Source: Streptomyces rimosus
GTDB lineage: Bacteria > Actinomycetota > Actinomycetes > Streptomycetales > Streptomycetaceae
Assembly (NCBI RefSeq): GCF_008704655.1
Contig: NZ_CP023688.1
Location: 3,410,001-3,474,000 of the forward strand
Direction of reading: 5' to 3'
Length of the DNA: 64,000 nucleotides
The notes beneath the pieces are model-generated. The model was not told the origin of the DNA. It worked only from the letters and a program-made list of their open reading frames with translations, and searched no databases. A program made the position numbers and the translations under genes. Below are positions 27,296 to 37,844 of the stretch, piece by piece (the first letter of the stretch is position 1; each line of letters begins with the position of its first letter).

Positions 27296-27338
27296 CGGGC
27301 CGGGACTCCGCCGTCACACTCGGCGGGGTCCCGGCCCG
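27296..27338. terminator. Bidirectional terminator glpX / WhiB-like
   Basis: 18-bp stem (CGGGCCGGGACTCCGCCG, 27296-27313, with 27321-27338) with one G-U pair and a 7-nt loop between convergent genes. Confidence 0.85.
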
Positions 27339-27364
27339 TTACGCGTGCCGGGTGCATGGGCCGC

Positions 27365-27724
27365 TCAGCCGGCGGCCTGCATCCGGGCCGAGCGCTGCAG
27401 CTCGGTCTCCCGGCGCCGACGGCGCGCGAGCACGACCCGGCGCTCGGCGGCGGTCAGGCCGCCCCACACTCCGTAGGGCTCGGGCTGCATCAGGGCGTGC
27501 TCCCGGCATTCGATCATCACCGGGCAGCGGGCACAGACCCGCTTCGCGGCTTCCTCCCGCGCCAGGCGTGCGGCGGTCGGCTCCTTGGACGGTGCGAAGA
27601 ACAGTCCCGCCTCGTCACGGCGGCACACCGCCTCCGCGTGCCAGGGACCGGCCTCTTCGCGAGAGGGAACCCGCTGGGGCGGAACAACTGCGGTGTCCTG
27701 CAGAGGCTGATGCGGTAGCAGCAC
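27365..27724 (-). CDS. WhiB-family Fe-S regulator
   Basis: 119 aa. Four conserved cysteines: AVCRRDEAG, then RVCARCPVMIEC (Cx2Cx5C), followed by the GVWGGLT turn and a basic C-terminus (RRVVLARRRRRETELQRSARM). Wbl proteins bind a redox-sensitive [4Fe-4S] cluster and partner with sigma factors to control development or stress genes. Position beside glpX matches WblI of S. coelicolor, from memory. GTG start with CAGGAG 7 nt upstream. About 30 N-terminal residues beyond the core are variable. Confidence 0.92.
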   Translation of the reverse strand: MLLPHQPLQDTAVVPPQRVPSREEAGPWHAEAVCRRDEAGLFFAPSKEPTAARLAREEAAKRVCARCPVMIECREHALMQPEPYGVWGGLTAAERRVVLARRRRRETELQRSARMQAAG

Positions 27725-28017
27725 GGTCTACTCCTGACGACGGCTTCGGCGAAAGAGTCACCCTTGCCCGTCTCGCTGCGCACGACTTTTCGCACCCCGC
27801 AGCCGTACGAGAGACGATGCACCAGCCCTACCCGCTGTACGCGTGCTTATGCACACGGTTGCGAACGGCGTTTGAGCAGTGCGGAAGCGCGGGGAATTCA
27901 ACCTTCCCGCAGCCCGGAAGGGTGCGGTCCGCCCGGTTTTTCCCCCGTCTCTCCCGTCGCACACCGACCGGCTGCGGGCTGCGCCGCCGGCGGCCTCCCC
28001 CGCCGCCTCCGGCCCCG

Positions 28018-28833
28018 TCAGTCCCAGCCGCCGTGCAGCCGCCCGTGCCGTTCGCGCCGCTCGTCCCGGCGCTGCTCGCGCCAGGCCCCGCGCTCGTCCC
28101 GGCGCTGTTCGTGGAGCGCCCGCCGCTCGTCGCGCCGCTGCTCCTGCCACGCGCGCCGCGCGCCGCGCAGATCGTCGCGCAGGTCGCGCAGCCACTTGCC
28201 GCGCTTGGCCTTGGCCTCGACGCTGCCGAGCACCGCGTAGCCGTTGACCTGGACGACCGGCGCGTCGCCCTCCACCGACTCGTTCGTCTCGACCTCGAAG
28301 GCGCCGAGCACGCCGGAACCGTTGCTGCGCAGCGTGATGTTCTCCGGCACCCGGATCTCCACACTGCCGAAGATCGCGGTGACGTTGATCTGGACCTGTT
28401 GCTGCTGGAAGATGCCCTCGGTCAGATCGATCTCCACGCTGCCGAAGATGGCGACGGCGTTGATCCGGCCCGGCACCCGCCAGCGCCCCTTGCGGGTCGA
28501 GGCGCTGAAGATCGCGACCATGGTCTGGTCCGGCGGCGCGGCGCCCGGCCCGTCCCCGTACGCGGCGGACGCGGGCTGCCGCCGGGGTCCGCCGTCCTCC
28601 GCGGGCAGGTCCCGTACCAGCGGTTCCAGTTCGCCCATCGTCTTGGCGCGGTAGACCAGGTCGATACGTTCGGCGTGCTCCTCCGCGTCCAGCCGTCCGA
28701 CCGCCAGCGCCTCGCGGAGGATCTCCGCGATCCGGTCCCGGTCGGCGTCGGAGGCCCGGATTCCGGCCTCCGCCACGGGCTTGGTCAGGTTCACCGGCTG
28801 CTGGGCTCGTTTGGCGAGCGGCGATTCGTCCAC
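28018..28833 (-). CDS. DUF1707 / LiaF-like C-terminal domain protein
   Basis: 271 aa, cytoplasmic, no membrane helix. DUF1707 domain (about 22-75: GIRASDADRDRIAEILREAL, GRLDAEEHAERIDLVYRAKT, ELEPLVRDLP), then a beta-helical DUF2154/LiaF-like domain (about 100-205: repeated AIFGSVEI units), then a C-terminal tail of three EQRRDER-type repeats rich in Arg/Glu. The family is common in actinomycetes and may sense envelope stress; no known role. GTG start. Between the WhiB-like gene and the fumarase. Confidence 0.85.
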   Translation of the reverse strand: MDESPLAKRAQQPVNLTKPVAEAGIRASDADRDRIAEILREALAVGRLDAEEHAERIDLVYRAKTMGELEPLVRDLPAEDGGPRRQPASAAYGDGPGAAPPDQTMVAIFSASTRKGRWRVPGRINAVAIFGSVEIDLTEGIFQQQQVQINVTAIFGSVEIRVPENITLRSNGSGVLGAFEVETNESVEGDAPVVQVNGYAVLGSVEAKAKRGKWLRDLRDDLRGARRAWQEQRRDERRALHEQRRDERGAWREQRRDERRERHGRLHGGWD

Positions 28834-28896
28834 GGGCAGCAGCGTACCGAAACGCGATAGATCGCGACCAGGGGACGCGCGGCCCCGTCGCGCGCC

Positions 28897-28915
28897 CCGG
28901 GTGAGCCTTACCTCA
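28897..28915. promoter_or_regulatory. Candidate iron box upstream of the Fe-S fumarase
   Basis: On the minus strand this reads TGAGGTAAGGCTCACCCGG. It matches 14 of 19 bases of the DmdR/IdeR iron-box consensus as I recall it, with the core AGGCTCACC exact. It lies about 90 bp upstream of the fumarase ATG and near its likely -10 (TACGCT). No scan was run; binding is unproven. Confidence 0.45.
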
Positions 28916-29003
28916 CAGCGGCGGCCGCGAGTAAGGGTTCTACGCTGTTCAGGCGCTGCCGCAGATGTCAGCCGAAACCACTGCCGAGTGAGGAATGGCC
29001 CTG

Positions 29004-30674
<1,671 letters not shown>

Positions 30675-30711
30675 GCCACCGGGCGGTCCGCCTGACGGCT
30701 GACTCCTGACG

Positions 30712-30743
30712 GTGCCCGGGAACACATCGCGGTTCCCGGGCAC
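30712..30743. terminator. Hairpin between the two fumarase genes
   Basis: Perfect 12-bp stem GTGCCCGGGAAC (30712-30723) / GTTCCCGGGCAC (30732-30743) with 8-nt loop. It ends only 10 nt before the fumC ATG, so it is either the terminator of the class I gene or a structure in the fumC leader that affects translation. Confidence 0.7.
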
Positions 30744-30753
30744 TGTCATAGAT

Positions 30754-32148
30754 ATGAACGACAACGGCGACTTCCGCATCGAACACGACTCCATGGGCGA
30801 GGTAAGGGTCCCCTCTCACGCCAAATGGCGCGCCCAGACCCAGCGTGCCGTCGAGAACTTCCCGGTTTCCGGGCAGCGGCTGGAGCGGGCGCACATCGAG
30901 GCGCTGGCGCGGATCAAGGCCGCGGCGGCCAAGGTGAACGCCGAGCTCGGGGTGGTGGACGAGGACATCGCGCGGGCGATCCAGGAGGCCGCGGCCGAGG
31001 TCGCGGACGGGAAGTGGGACGAGCACTTCCCCGTCGACGTCTTCCAGACCGGCTCCGGTACGTCGTCCAACATGAACACCAACGAGGTGCTGGCCACCCT
31101 CGCGACCGAGCGGCTGGGGCGGGACGTCCACCCCAATGACCACGTCAACGCCTCCCAGTCCTCCAACGACGTCTTCCCCTCCTCGATCCACATCGCGGCG
31201 ACCGCGGCCGTCACCCGTGATCTGATTCCCGCGCTGGAGCACCTGGCGGCTTCCCTGGAGCGCAAGGAGACCGAGTTCGCCGAGGTGGTGAAGGCGGGGC
31301 GGACGCACCTCATGGACGCCACGCCCGTCACCCTCGGCCAGGAGTTCGGCGGCTTCGCCGCGCAGGTGCGCTACGGCGTGGAGCGGCTGCGGGCCGCGCT
31401 GCCGCGGCTGGCCGAACTGCCGCTGGGCGGTACGGCCGTGGGCACCGGGATCAACACCCCGCCCGGCTTCCCCGCCGCGGTGATCGCCGAGGTGGCGCGG
31501 GCGACGGGGCTGCCGCTGACCGAGGCGCGCAACCACTTCGAGGCGCAGGGCGCGCGGGACGCGGTCGTGGAGACCAGCGGGCAGCTGCGGACCATCGCCG
31601 TCGGCCTGACGAAGATCGCCAACGATCTGCGGTGGATGTCCTCGGGGCCGCGCACCGGCCTCGCCGAGATCAACCTGCCCGACCTCCAGCCGGGTTCGTC
31701 CATCATGCCGGGCAAGGTCAACCCGGTGATCCCGGAGGCGGCGCTGATGGTGGCGGCGCAGGTCACCGGCAACGACGCGACGGTGGCCGCGGCGGGCGCC
31801 GCGGGCAACTTCGAGCTGAACGTGATGCTGCCGGTCATCGCGAAGAACGTGCTGGAGTCGGTACGGCTGCTGGCCAACGTCACACGGCTGCTGGCGGACC
31901 GCACGGTCGACGGGATCACCGCGAACGCCGAACGGGCCCGGGAGTACGCGGAGTCGTCGCCCTCCGTCGTCACCCCGCTCAACAAGTACATCGGGTACGA
32001 GGAGGCAGCGAAGGTCGCCAAGAAGTCGCTCGCGGAGCGCAGGACCATTCGCGAGGTGGTCATCGAGTCGGGGTACGTCGACAAGGGACTGCTGACCGAG
32101 GAGCAGTTGGACGAGGCGCTGGATGTGCTGCGGATGACGCACCCGTAA
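30754..32148 (+). CDS. fumC: Class II fumarate hydratase
   Basis: 464-aa cluster-free fumarase/aspartase superfamily enzyme. [40 protein letters not shown] and the signature [16 protein letters not shown] are all intact. The substrate assignment to fumarate is standard for this sequence type. The start at 30754 ([19 protein letters not shown]) follows conservation; there is no Shine-Dalgarno, and a hairpin abuts it. Being iron-independent it could replace the upstream Fe-S enzyme under iron or oxidative stress. Confidence 0.95.
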   Translation: MNDNGDFRIEHDSMGEVRVPSHAKWRAQTQRAVENFPVSGQRLERAHIEALARIKAAAAKVNAELGVVDEDIARAIQEAAAEVADGKWDEHFPVDVFQTGSGTSSNMNTNEVLATLATERLGRDVHPNDHVNASQSSNDVFPSSIHIAATAAVTRDLIPALEHLAASLERKETEFAEVVKAGRTHLMDATPVTLGQEFGGFAAQVRYGVERLRAALPRLAELPLGGTAVGTGINTPPGFPAAVIAEVARATGLPLTEARNHFEAQGARDAVVETSGQLRTIAVGLTKIANDLRWMSSGPRTGLAEINLPDLQPGSSIMPGKVNPVIPEAALMVAAQVTGNDATVAAAGAAGNFELNVMLPVIAKNVLESVRLLANVTRLLADRTVDGITANAERAREYAESSPSVVTPLNKYIGYEEAAKVAKKSLAERRTIREVVIESGYVDKGLLTEEQLDEALDVLRMTHP

Positions 32149-32242
32149 GGGGGCGACACCCGTGTGGCGCCGGCCCCCGTCCGTAACGGACCGTGCGTCC
32201 TGCGTCACGGCGCGGCCATCCGTACGCCACTAAGATCTGCGC

Positions 32243-32968
32243 ATGACAGCGGACATGGTGGAGACGAGGAAGGGCGCCGCCGGGGCGGGGGACGCGCGGG
32301 ACGCCGTGGAGCGGACGGGGAGCTGGGCGCCCGGGGACCGGATTCTGTGGCGCTACCGCGACAACGCCGGCGACGGTATTCACATCTGCCGCCCGATGAC
32401 CGTCGTCCAGGACACCGACGAGCTGCTCGCGGTGTGGATGGCCCCGGGCACGCCCTGCGTCAAGCCGGTGCTGGCCGACGGGACGCCCGTCCACCGCGAG
32501 CCGCTCGCCACCCGCTACAAGAAGCCCCGGCGCACCGCGCTCGACCAGTGGTTCGGCACCGGGGTGCTGAAGCTGGCCCGGCCGCACGACCCCTGGTCGG
32601 TGTGGCTGTTCTGGGAGCCGGGCTGGCACTTCAAGAACTGGTACGTGAACCTGGAGGAGCCGCGCCGCCGCTGGGCGGGCGGTATCGACTCCCAGGACCA
32701 CTTCCTGGACATCTGCGTGTATCCGGACCGGCATTGGGAGTGGCGGGACGAGGACGAATTCGCGCAGGCGCAGCGGGACGGGCTGATGCCGGCCGCGCTG
32801 GCGGCGGACGTACGGGCGGCGGGCCGCGCGGCGGTCGAGCACATCGGCGCGTGGGGGGTGCCGTTCGGCGGCGGCTGGGAGGACTGGCGGCCGGACCCGG
32901 CGTGGGAGGTGCCGGGGCTGCCGGAGGACTGGGACCGGCCGGTACCCGCACCGGACGCGCGGGGGTGA
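32243..32968 (+). CDS. DUF402 domain protein
   Basis: 241 aa. DUF402/FomD-type beta barrel: ILWRYRDNAGDGIHICRPMT, VWLFWEPGWHFKNWYVNLEEP and FLDICVYPDRHWEWRDEDEF, with the conserved Trp/Tyr and acidic residues of that family. Members include nucleoside diphosphatases/phosphate hydrolases; exact role unknown. TAAGAT at 32231-32236 lies 6 nt before the ATG (leaderless pattern). Stands alone after fumC. Confidence 0.83.
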   Translation: MTADMVETRKGAAGAGDARDAVERTGSWAPGDRILWRYRDNAGDGIHICRPMTVVQDTDELLAVWMAPGTPCVKPVLADGTPVHREPLATRYKKPRRTALDQWFGTGVLKLARPHDPWSVWLFWEPGWHFKNWYVNLEEPRRRWAGGIDSQDHFLDICVYPDRHWEWRDEDEFAQAQRDGLMPAALAADVRAAGRAAVEHIGAWGVPFGGGWEDWRPDPAWEVPGLPEDWDRPVPAPDARG

Positions 32969-33206
32969 GCTTCCGCGCGCGGGGCGCGGTCCGCCCGGTG
33001 CAGGGGCGCGCCCGCGCGCCCCGGTGAGCAGGTCAAGGCGTCACGTGGCGTGCGAGTGAGCCCCCTTGATGCGCCCCTGGGGATCAACCGTAGGATCGTC
33101 CTCCACAAGACTGCACAGGCGTAACTCAAGACTGCACGGAACTGCACGGACGTGGCTCCCGCGCCGGAGCCCCGAACTTGACCGCGGTCGCAGGAGAGGC
33201 GAGGTC

Positions 33207-33890
33207 GTGAGCGCTGAAGGCTACGACGGATACGAGGGCCTGAACGGGTTAGTCCTGGACCGGGCGGGGCAGGCGGAGGCGTTCGACGCGATCGGCGACC
33301 GCTACGACGAGGCATTCCCCCACAAGGACGGCCAGCTCGCCGCGGGCGCCCGGCTCGCGGCCGCGCTGCCGCCCGGGTCCCGGGTGCTGGACCTCGGGTG
33401 CGGTACGGGGCTGCCGACGGCCCGTCAGCTGGCGGACGCGGGGCACACGGTCGTCGGTGTGGACCTGTCCCCCTCGATGGTGGACCTGGCCCGGGAAAAC
33501 GTCCCGGCGGGCGAGTTCCACCGGCTGGACATCGCCGACCTGCGCCACGGCAAGCTCGGCGGGCCCGGCTCCTTCGACGGCGTCACCGCCTTCTTCTCGC
33601 TGCTGATGCTGCCCCGCGCGGAGATCCCGTACACGCTGCGGATGCTGCGCTCGCTGCTGCGGCCGGGCGGGCTGCTGGTGCTGGCCATGGTCGAAGCCGA
33701 TCTGGACGACTGCCCGATTCCGTTCCTGGGCAGCACGATCCGGGTATCGGGTTACCTGCGGGACGACTTGCGCCAGGTCGTGCACGACGCGGGCTTCGAA
33801 GTCACCGGGGAGGACTCGTATGCGTATGCCCCGGCCAGTACGGACACCCCACCCGAGATCCAGCTCTTCCTGCACCTGCGACGCGCTTGA
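33207..33890 (+). CDS. Class I SAM-dependent methyltransferase
   Basis: 227 aa. Motif I VLDLGCGTGLPTARQLADAG, then VVGVDLSPSMVDLAREN (acidic end of strand 2) and FDGVTAFFSLLMLPRAEIPY; the Rossmann fold is complete. Substrate unknown. GTG at 33207 with GGAG 10 nt upstream. Same strand as the broken SpoIIE regulator that starts about 50 bp later, so possibly co-transcribed. Confidence 0.88.
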   Translation: MSAEGYDGYEGLNGLVLDRAGQAEAFDAIGDRYDEAFPHKDGQLAAGARLAAALPPGSRVLDLGCGTGLPTARQLADAGHTVVGVDLSPSMVDLARENVPAGEFHRLDIADLRHGKLGGPGSFDGVTAFFSLLMLPRAEIPYTLRMLRSLLRPGGLLVLAMVEADLDDCPIPFLGSTIRVSGYLRDDLRQVVHDAGFEVTGEDSYAYAPASTDTPPEIQLFLHLRRA

Positions 33891-33937
33891 GACGCGGCGC
33901 GCCACGCGCGCAGCCCCGGATGGATGGAATCCCACGC

Positions 33938-36126
33938 GTGACGGAGCACCCGACCTCCCACGAACCGCGGCAGGCCGCCCCGCCTGCCGCGTCCTCGGCG
34001 ACCCCGCACCGGGCGCCGAACACCGCGGCCGCCGGTCCCGGCGGCCTGCCGGGGCGGCCCACACCCCACGGACCGGCCGAGGTGGCTGAGATGTCTCCCG
34101 CGGCACCGCGCGGTGACGATTCTGCGCACACCGCGGACAACCGCTGCGAGGAGCCCGGGGCCGACGCCGGGGGCACGCCCTGGCAGGGGCCCGGCGACGG
34201 CGGCACCGCCGGCGGCGTCGGACGGCCGCGCCCGTGCCCCGAGGGGACGCCCGCGGTCCCGCCGCCCGCCGCGCCGCACGGCGTACCGGTGGAATCCGGC
34301 GCGCGCGGTGAGCAGCCCGCCCGGGCGTCCGAGCAGGCCGCGGGACCGGCCGCGCCGCCCGCCCGCTCCGCGCACCCGGCCGAGAGCAGCGAGGTGCTGG
34401 CGGCGCGTCAGGCGGGCGGCGACCGGCTGCGCTTCATCGGCGCGGCGACCCGGCGGATCGCGCGCGGCATAGACCTGGACGAGATCGTGCTGGGGCTGTG
34501 CCGGGCGACGGTGCCGACGTTCGCCGACGCCATCCTGGTCTATCTGCGCGATCCGCTGCCGGTGGGCGACGAGCGGCCGACCGGCCCGGTGGTGCTGCGG
34601 CTGCGCCGTACCGACCGGATTCCCGAGGAGCCGGACACCAACGGCGGGCGGCTGCCGATGCTGCCCGCGCAGCCGGACCTGAGCCCGGCGATGGGCGGCA
34701 GCGCGGCGGAGCTGTCCGAGGTGCTGCCGGGCGGGCCGCTGGCGGAGGTGCTGCGCGGGGTACGGCCGCTGTTCGGCGAGGTGCAGGCGGCGCGCGCTGC
34801 GCTGCCCGAGCTGCTCGGCCCGCTCACCCAGCTGCCCGCCGGGCACCGGGTGATCCTGGCGCCGTTGCGCGGGCGCCGCCGGGTGATCGGTGCGGCGGTG
34901 TTCCTGCGCCGCCCGGACCGCCCGGCCTTCGAGGCGGACGATCTGCTGGTGGCGGCGCAGCTGGCGACGCACACGGCGCTGGGCGTGGACAAGGCGGTGC
35001 TGTACGGGCGCGAGGCGTACATCGCGGACGCGCTCCAGCGCACGATGCTGCCGGACTCGCTGCCGCAGCCCACCGGCGTCCGGCTGGCCAGCCGCTATCT
35101 GCCGGCCGCCGAGACGGCGCGGGTGGGCGGCGACTGGTACGACGCGATCCCGCTGCCCGGCAGCCGGGTGGCGCTGGTCGTCGGTGACGTGATGGGCCAC
35201 TCGATGACCTCCGCGGCGATCATGGGCCAGCTGCGCACCACCGCGCAGACCCTCGCGGGGCTGGACCTGCCGCCGCAGGAGGTGCTGCACCACCTCGACG
35301 AGCAGGCGCAGCGGCTCGGCTCGGACCGGATGGCGACGTGCCTGTACGCGGTCTACGACCCGGTCGCGCACCGCATCATGGTCGCCAACGCCGGGCACCC
35401 GCCGCCCGTGATGCTGCACCGCGGCGGCGCGCGGAGGTGCTGAACGTGCCGCCGGGCGCGCCGATCGGCGTCGGCGGGGTGGACTTCGAGGCGGTCGAGC
35501 TGGACGCGCCGGCGGGCGCCACGCTGGTGCTGTACACGGACGGCCTGGTGGAGTCCCGTATCCGCGATGTGTGGACCGGCATCGAGCAGCTGCGGGAGCG
35601 GCTGACCGAGACAGCCCGGCTGACCGGGCCGAACCCGCCGCCGCTGGAGCCGCTGTGCGACGAGGTGCTGGACATGCTCGGGCCCGGCGACCGGGACGAC
35701 GACATCGCGCTGCTGGCGGCCCGGTTCGACGGGATCGCACCGAGCGATGTCGCGTACTGGTACCTGGACCCGAAGGCGCAGACCGCCGGGCAGGCCCGCC
35801 GGCTGGCCCGCAGGGCGCTGTCCCGGTGGGGCCTGGAGGAGCTGACCGACCAGCTGGAACTGCTGGTCAGCGAGGTGGTGACGAACGCGGTGCGGTACGC
35901 GGAGCGGCCCATCACGCTGCGCCTGCTGCGGACGGACGTGCTGCGCTGCGAGGTCGGCGACGATGTGCCGCAGCTGCCGCGGCTGCGCCAGGCCCGCCCG
36001 TCCGACGAGGGCGGCCGCGGCCTGTACCTGGTCAATCGGATGGCCCGGCGCTGGGGCGCGACACGGCTGAGCACCGGCAAGGTGGTGTGGTTCGAGCTGT
36101 CCATGCCGTTCGGGGGCACGCCCTAG
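33938..36126 (+). pseudogene. SpoIIE-family phosphatase/HATPase regulator, frameshifted
   Basis: Two consecutive frames together make one protein of about 725 aa: Pro/Ala-rich N-terminus, GAF-like domain (about 150-350), SpoIIE phosphatase and C-terminal HATPase. The first frame stops at 35443 after ...HPPPVMLHRGG; the second takes over near 35430 with EVLNVPPGAPIGVGGV, then YTDGLVE, DDIALLAARF, SELVTNAVRYAE-like VSEVVTNAVRYAE and DEGGRGLYLV. A single missing base (or two extra) in the GCGGCGGCGCGCGG run splits the phosphatase. May be a real mutation or a sequencing error in a GC run. Start GTG 33938 or ATG 33920. Otherwise intact. Confidence 0.85.
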
Positions 36127-36201
36127 GCGGGCCTCCTGCGCTTCGCGATACCGGCCGCCGGGCCGCCAACGGGCGTACCGGCGGCCGGACTTCGTCCCGA
36201 A

Positions 36202-36216
36202 TTGGACGGCGTCCAA
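36202..36216. promoter_or_regulatory. Palindrome TTGGACGGCGTCCAA upstream of catalase
   Basis: Perfect 6-bp arms with a 3-bp centre, 80 bp before the catalase ATG; a TTGACT -35-like box follows at 36243-36248. Peroxide-responsive repressors (CatR/PerR type) control many Streptomyces catalases, but no such gene is adjacent, so the binding factor is unknown. Confidence 0.5.
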
Positions 36217-36296
36217 CGGTTGCCGACACCGCGTCGGCGGAGTTGACTTCTGAGGTGGCAAGGGACCGATGACCCACCACCGGGAGGCGCACCCCC

Positions 36297-37760
36297 ATGA
36301 CCAGCTCCGCGCACGACGTCCCGCGTACGACGACCAATGCCGGCATCCCGGTCGAGAGCGACGAGCACTCGCTCTCGGTGGGTCCCGACGGTCCGCTGCT
36401 GCTCCAGGACCACTATCTGATCGAGAAGATGGCCCAGTTCAACCGGGAACGGGTGCCCGAGCGGGTGGTGCACGCCAAGGGCAGCGGCGCGTACGGGTTC
36501 TTCGAGGTGACCAACGACGTCAGCCAGTTCACCAAGGCGGATCTCTTCCAGCCGGGCCGGCGCACCGAGATGCTGGCCCGCTTCTCGACGGTCGCGGGCG
36601 AGCAGGGCTCGCCGGACACCTGGCGCGACCCGCGCGGCTTCGCGCTGAAGTTCTACACTGAGTACGGCAACTACGACCTGGTCGGCAACAACACACCGGT
36701 CTTCTTCGTACGGGACACGATCAAGTTCCAGGACTTCATCCGGTCGCAGAAGCGCCGCCCGGACAACGGGCTGCGCGACAACGACATGCAGTGGGACTTC
36801 TGGACGCTCTCGCCGGAGTCGGCGCACATGGTCACCTGGCTGATGGGCGACCGCGGCATCCCGAAGACGTACCGGCACATGAACGGCTACGGCTCGCACA
36901 CCTACATGTGGATCAACGGCGGCGGCGAGCGGTTCTGGATCAAGTACCACATCAAGACGGACCAGGGCATCGACTTCCTGACGCAGGAGGAGGCGGACCG
37001 GCTGGCGGGCGAGGACGGCGATGTGCACCGCCGCGACCTGTACCAGGCGATCGCGTCCGGGGACGCCCCCTCGTGGACCATGTACGTCCAGGTCATGCCG
37101 TTCGACGACGCGCCGGACTACCGCTTCAACCCGTTCGACCTGACGAAGGTGTGGCCGCACGGCGACTACCCGCTGATCGAGGTCGGCCGGATGACGCTGG
37201 ACCGCAACCCGGAGGACTTCTTCGTCCACATCGAGCAGGCGGCCTTCGAGCCGTCCAACATGGTGCCGGGCATCGGCCCGTCGCCGGACAAGATGCTGCT
37301 GGGGCGGCTGTTCTCGTACCCGGACACCCACCGCTACCGCATCGGCCCGAACTACGCGCAGCTGCCGCCCAACCGCCCGCACTCGGTGGTCAGCTCGTAC
37401 GCCAAGGACGGCCCGATGCGCTACGAGCCGTCCCAAGCGGCCCGCCCGTACGCGCCCAACTCGTACGGCGGGCCGGCCGCCGACACGCAGAACTTCGGCG
37501 ACCCGGCGGGCTGGCACGCGGCGGGCGAGATGGTGCGTGAGGCGTACAAGCTGCGCCGTGACGACGACGACTTCGGCCAGGCGGGCACCCAGGTGCGCAA
37601 GGTGCTGGACGACGCGGCGCGCGAGCGGCTGGTGAACAACGTGGTCGGGCACCTGTCGAACGGGGTGAGCCGGCCGGTGCTGCTGCGCGCCCTGCAGTAC
37701 TGGCGCAATGTCGACAAGGCACTCGGCGACCGGATCGCCGCGCGCTTCAACGGCAGCTGA
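36297..37760 (+). CDS. katA: Monofunctional haem catalase
   Basis: 487-aa small-subunit catalase that dismutes hydrogen peroxide. Active-site His in [19 protein letters not shown] (near 62), Asn in [17 protein letters not shown], and haem-ligand Tyr in [15 protein letters not shown] (near 345). No C-terminal flavodoxin-like domain. GGGAGG precedes the ATG by 9 nt. Bidirectional terminator follows. Works with AhpCD of this window in peroxide removal. The symbol is for the type only; Streptomyces carry several. Confidence 0.95.
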   Translation: MTSSAHDVPRTTTNAGIPVESDEHSLSVGPDGPLLLQDHYLIEKMAQFNRERVPERVVHAKGSGAYGFFEVTNDVSQFTKADLFQPGRRTEMLARFSTVAGEQGSPDTWRDPRGFALKFYTEYGNYDLVGNNTPVFFVRDTIKFQDFIRSQKRRPDNGLRDNDMQWDFWTLSPESAHMVTWLMGDRGIPKTYRHMNGYGSHTYMWINGGGERFWIKYHIKTDQGIDFLTQEEADRLAGEDGDVHRRDLYQAIASGDAPSWTMYVQVMPFDDAPDYRFNPFDLTKVWPHGDYPLIEVGRMTLDRNPEDFFVHIEQAAFEPSNMVPGIGPSPDKMLLGRLFSYPDTHRYRIGPNYAQLPPNRPHSVVSSYAKDGPMRYEPSQAARPYAPNSYGGPAADTQNFGDPAGWHAAGEMVREAYKLRRDDDDFGQAGTQVRKVLDDAARERLVNNVVGHLSNGVSRPVLLRALQYWRNVDKALGDRIAARFNGS

Positions 37761-37786
37761 GCCGGAGCGCGCCCCGCGGGACGGAA

Positions 37787-37827
37787 ACGGCCGTGGCCCC
37801 CACCACTGCGGTGGGGGCCACGGCCGT
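37787..37827. terminator. Bidirectional terminator catalase / PBP
   Basis: Perfect 18-bp stem (ACGGCCGTGGCCCCCACC, 37787-37804, with 37810-37827), 5-nt loop, between convergent genes. Confidence 0.88.
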
Positions 37828-37844
37828 TCGTGCCGGACGCCGGG

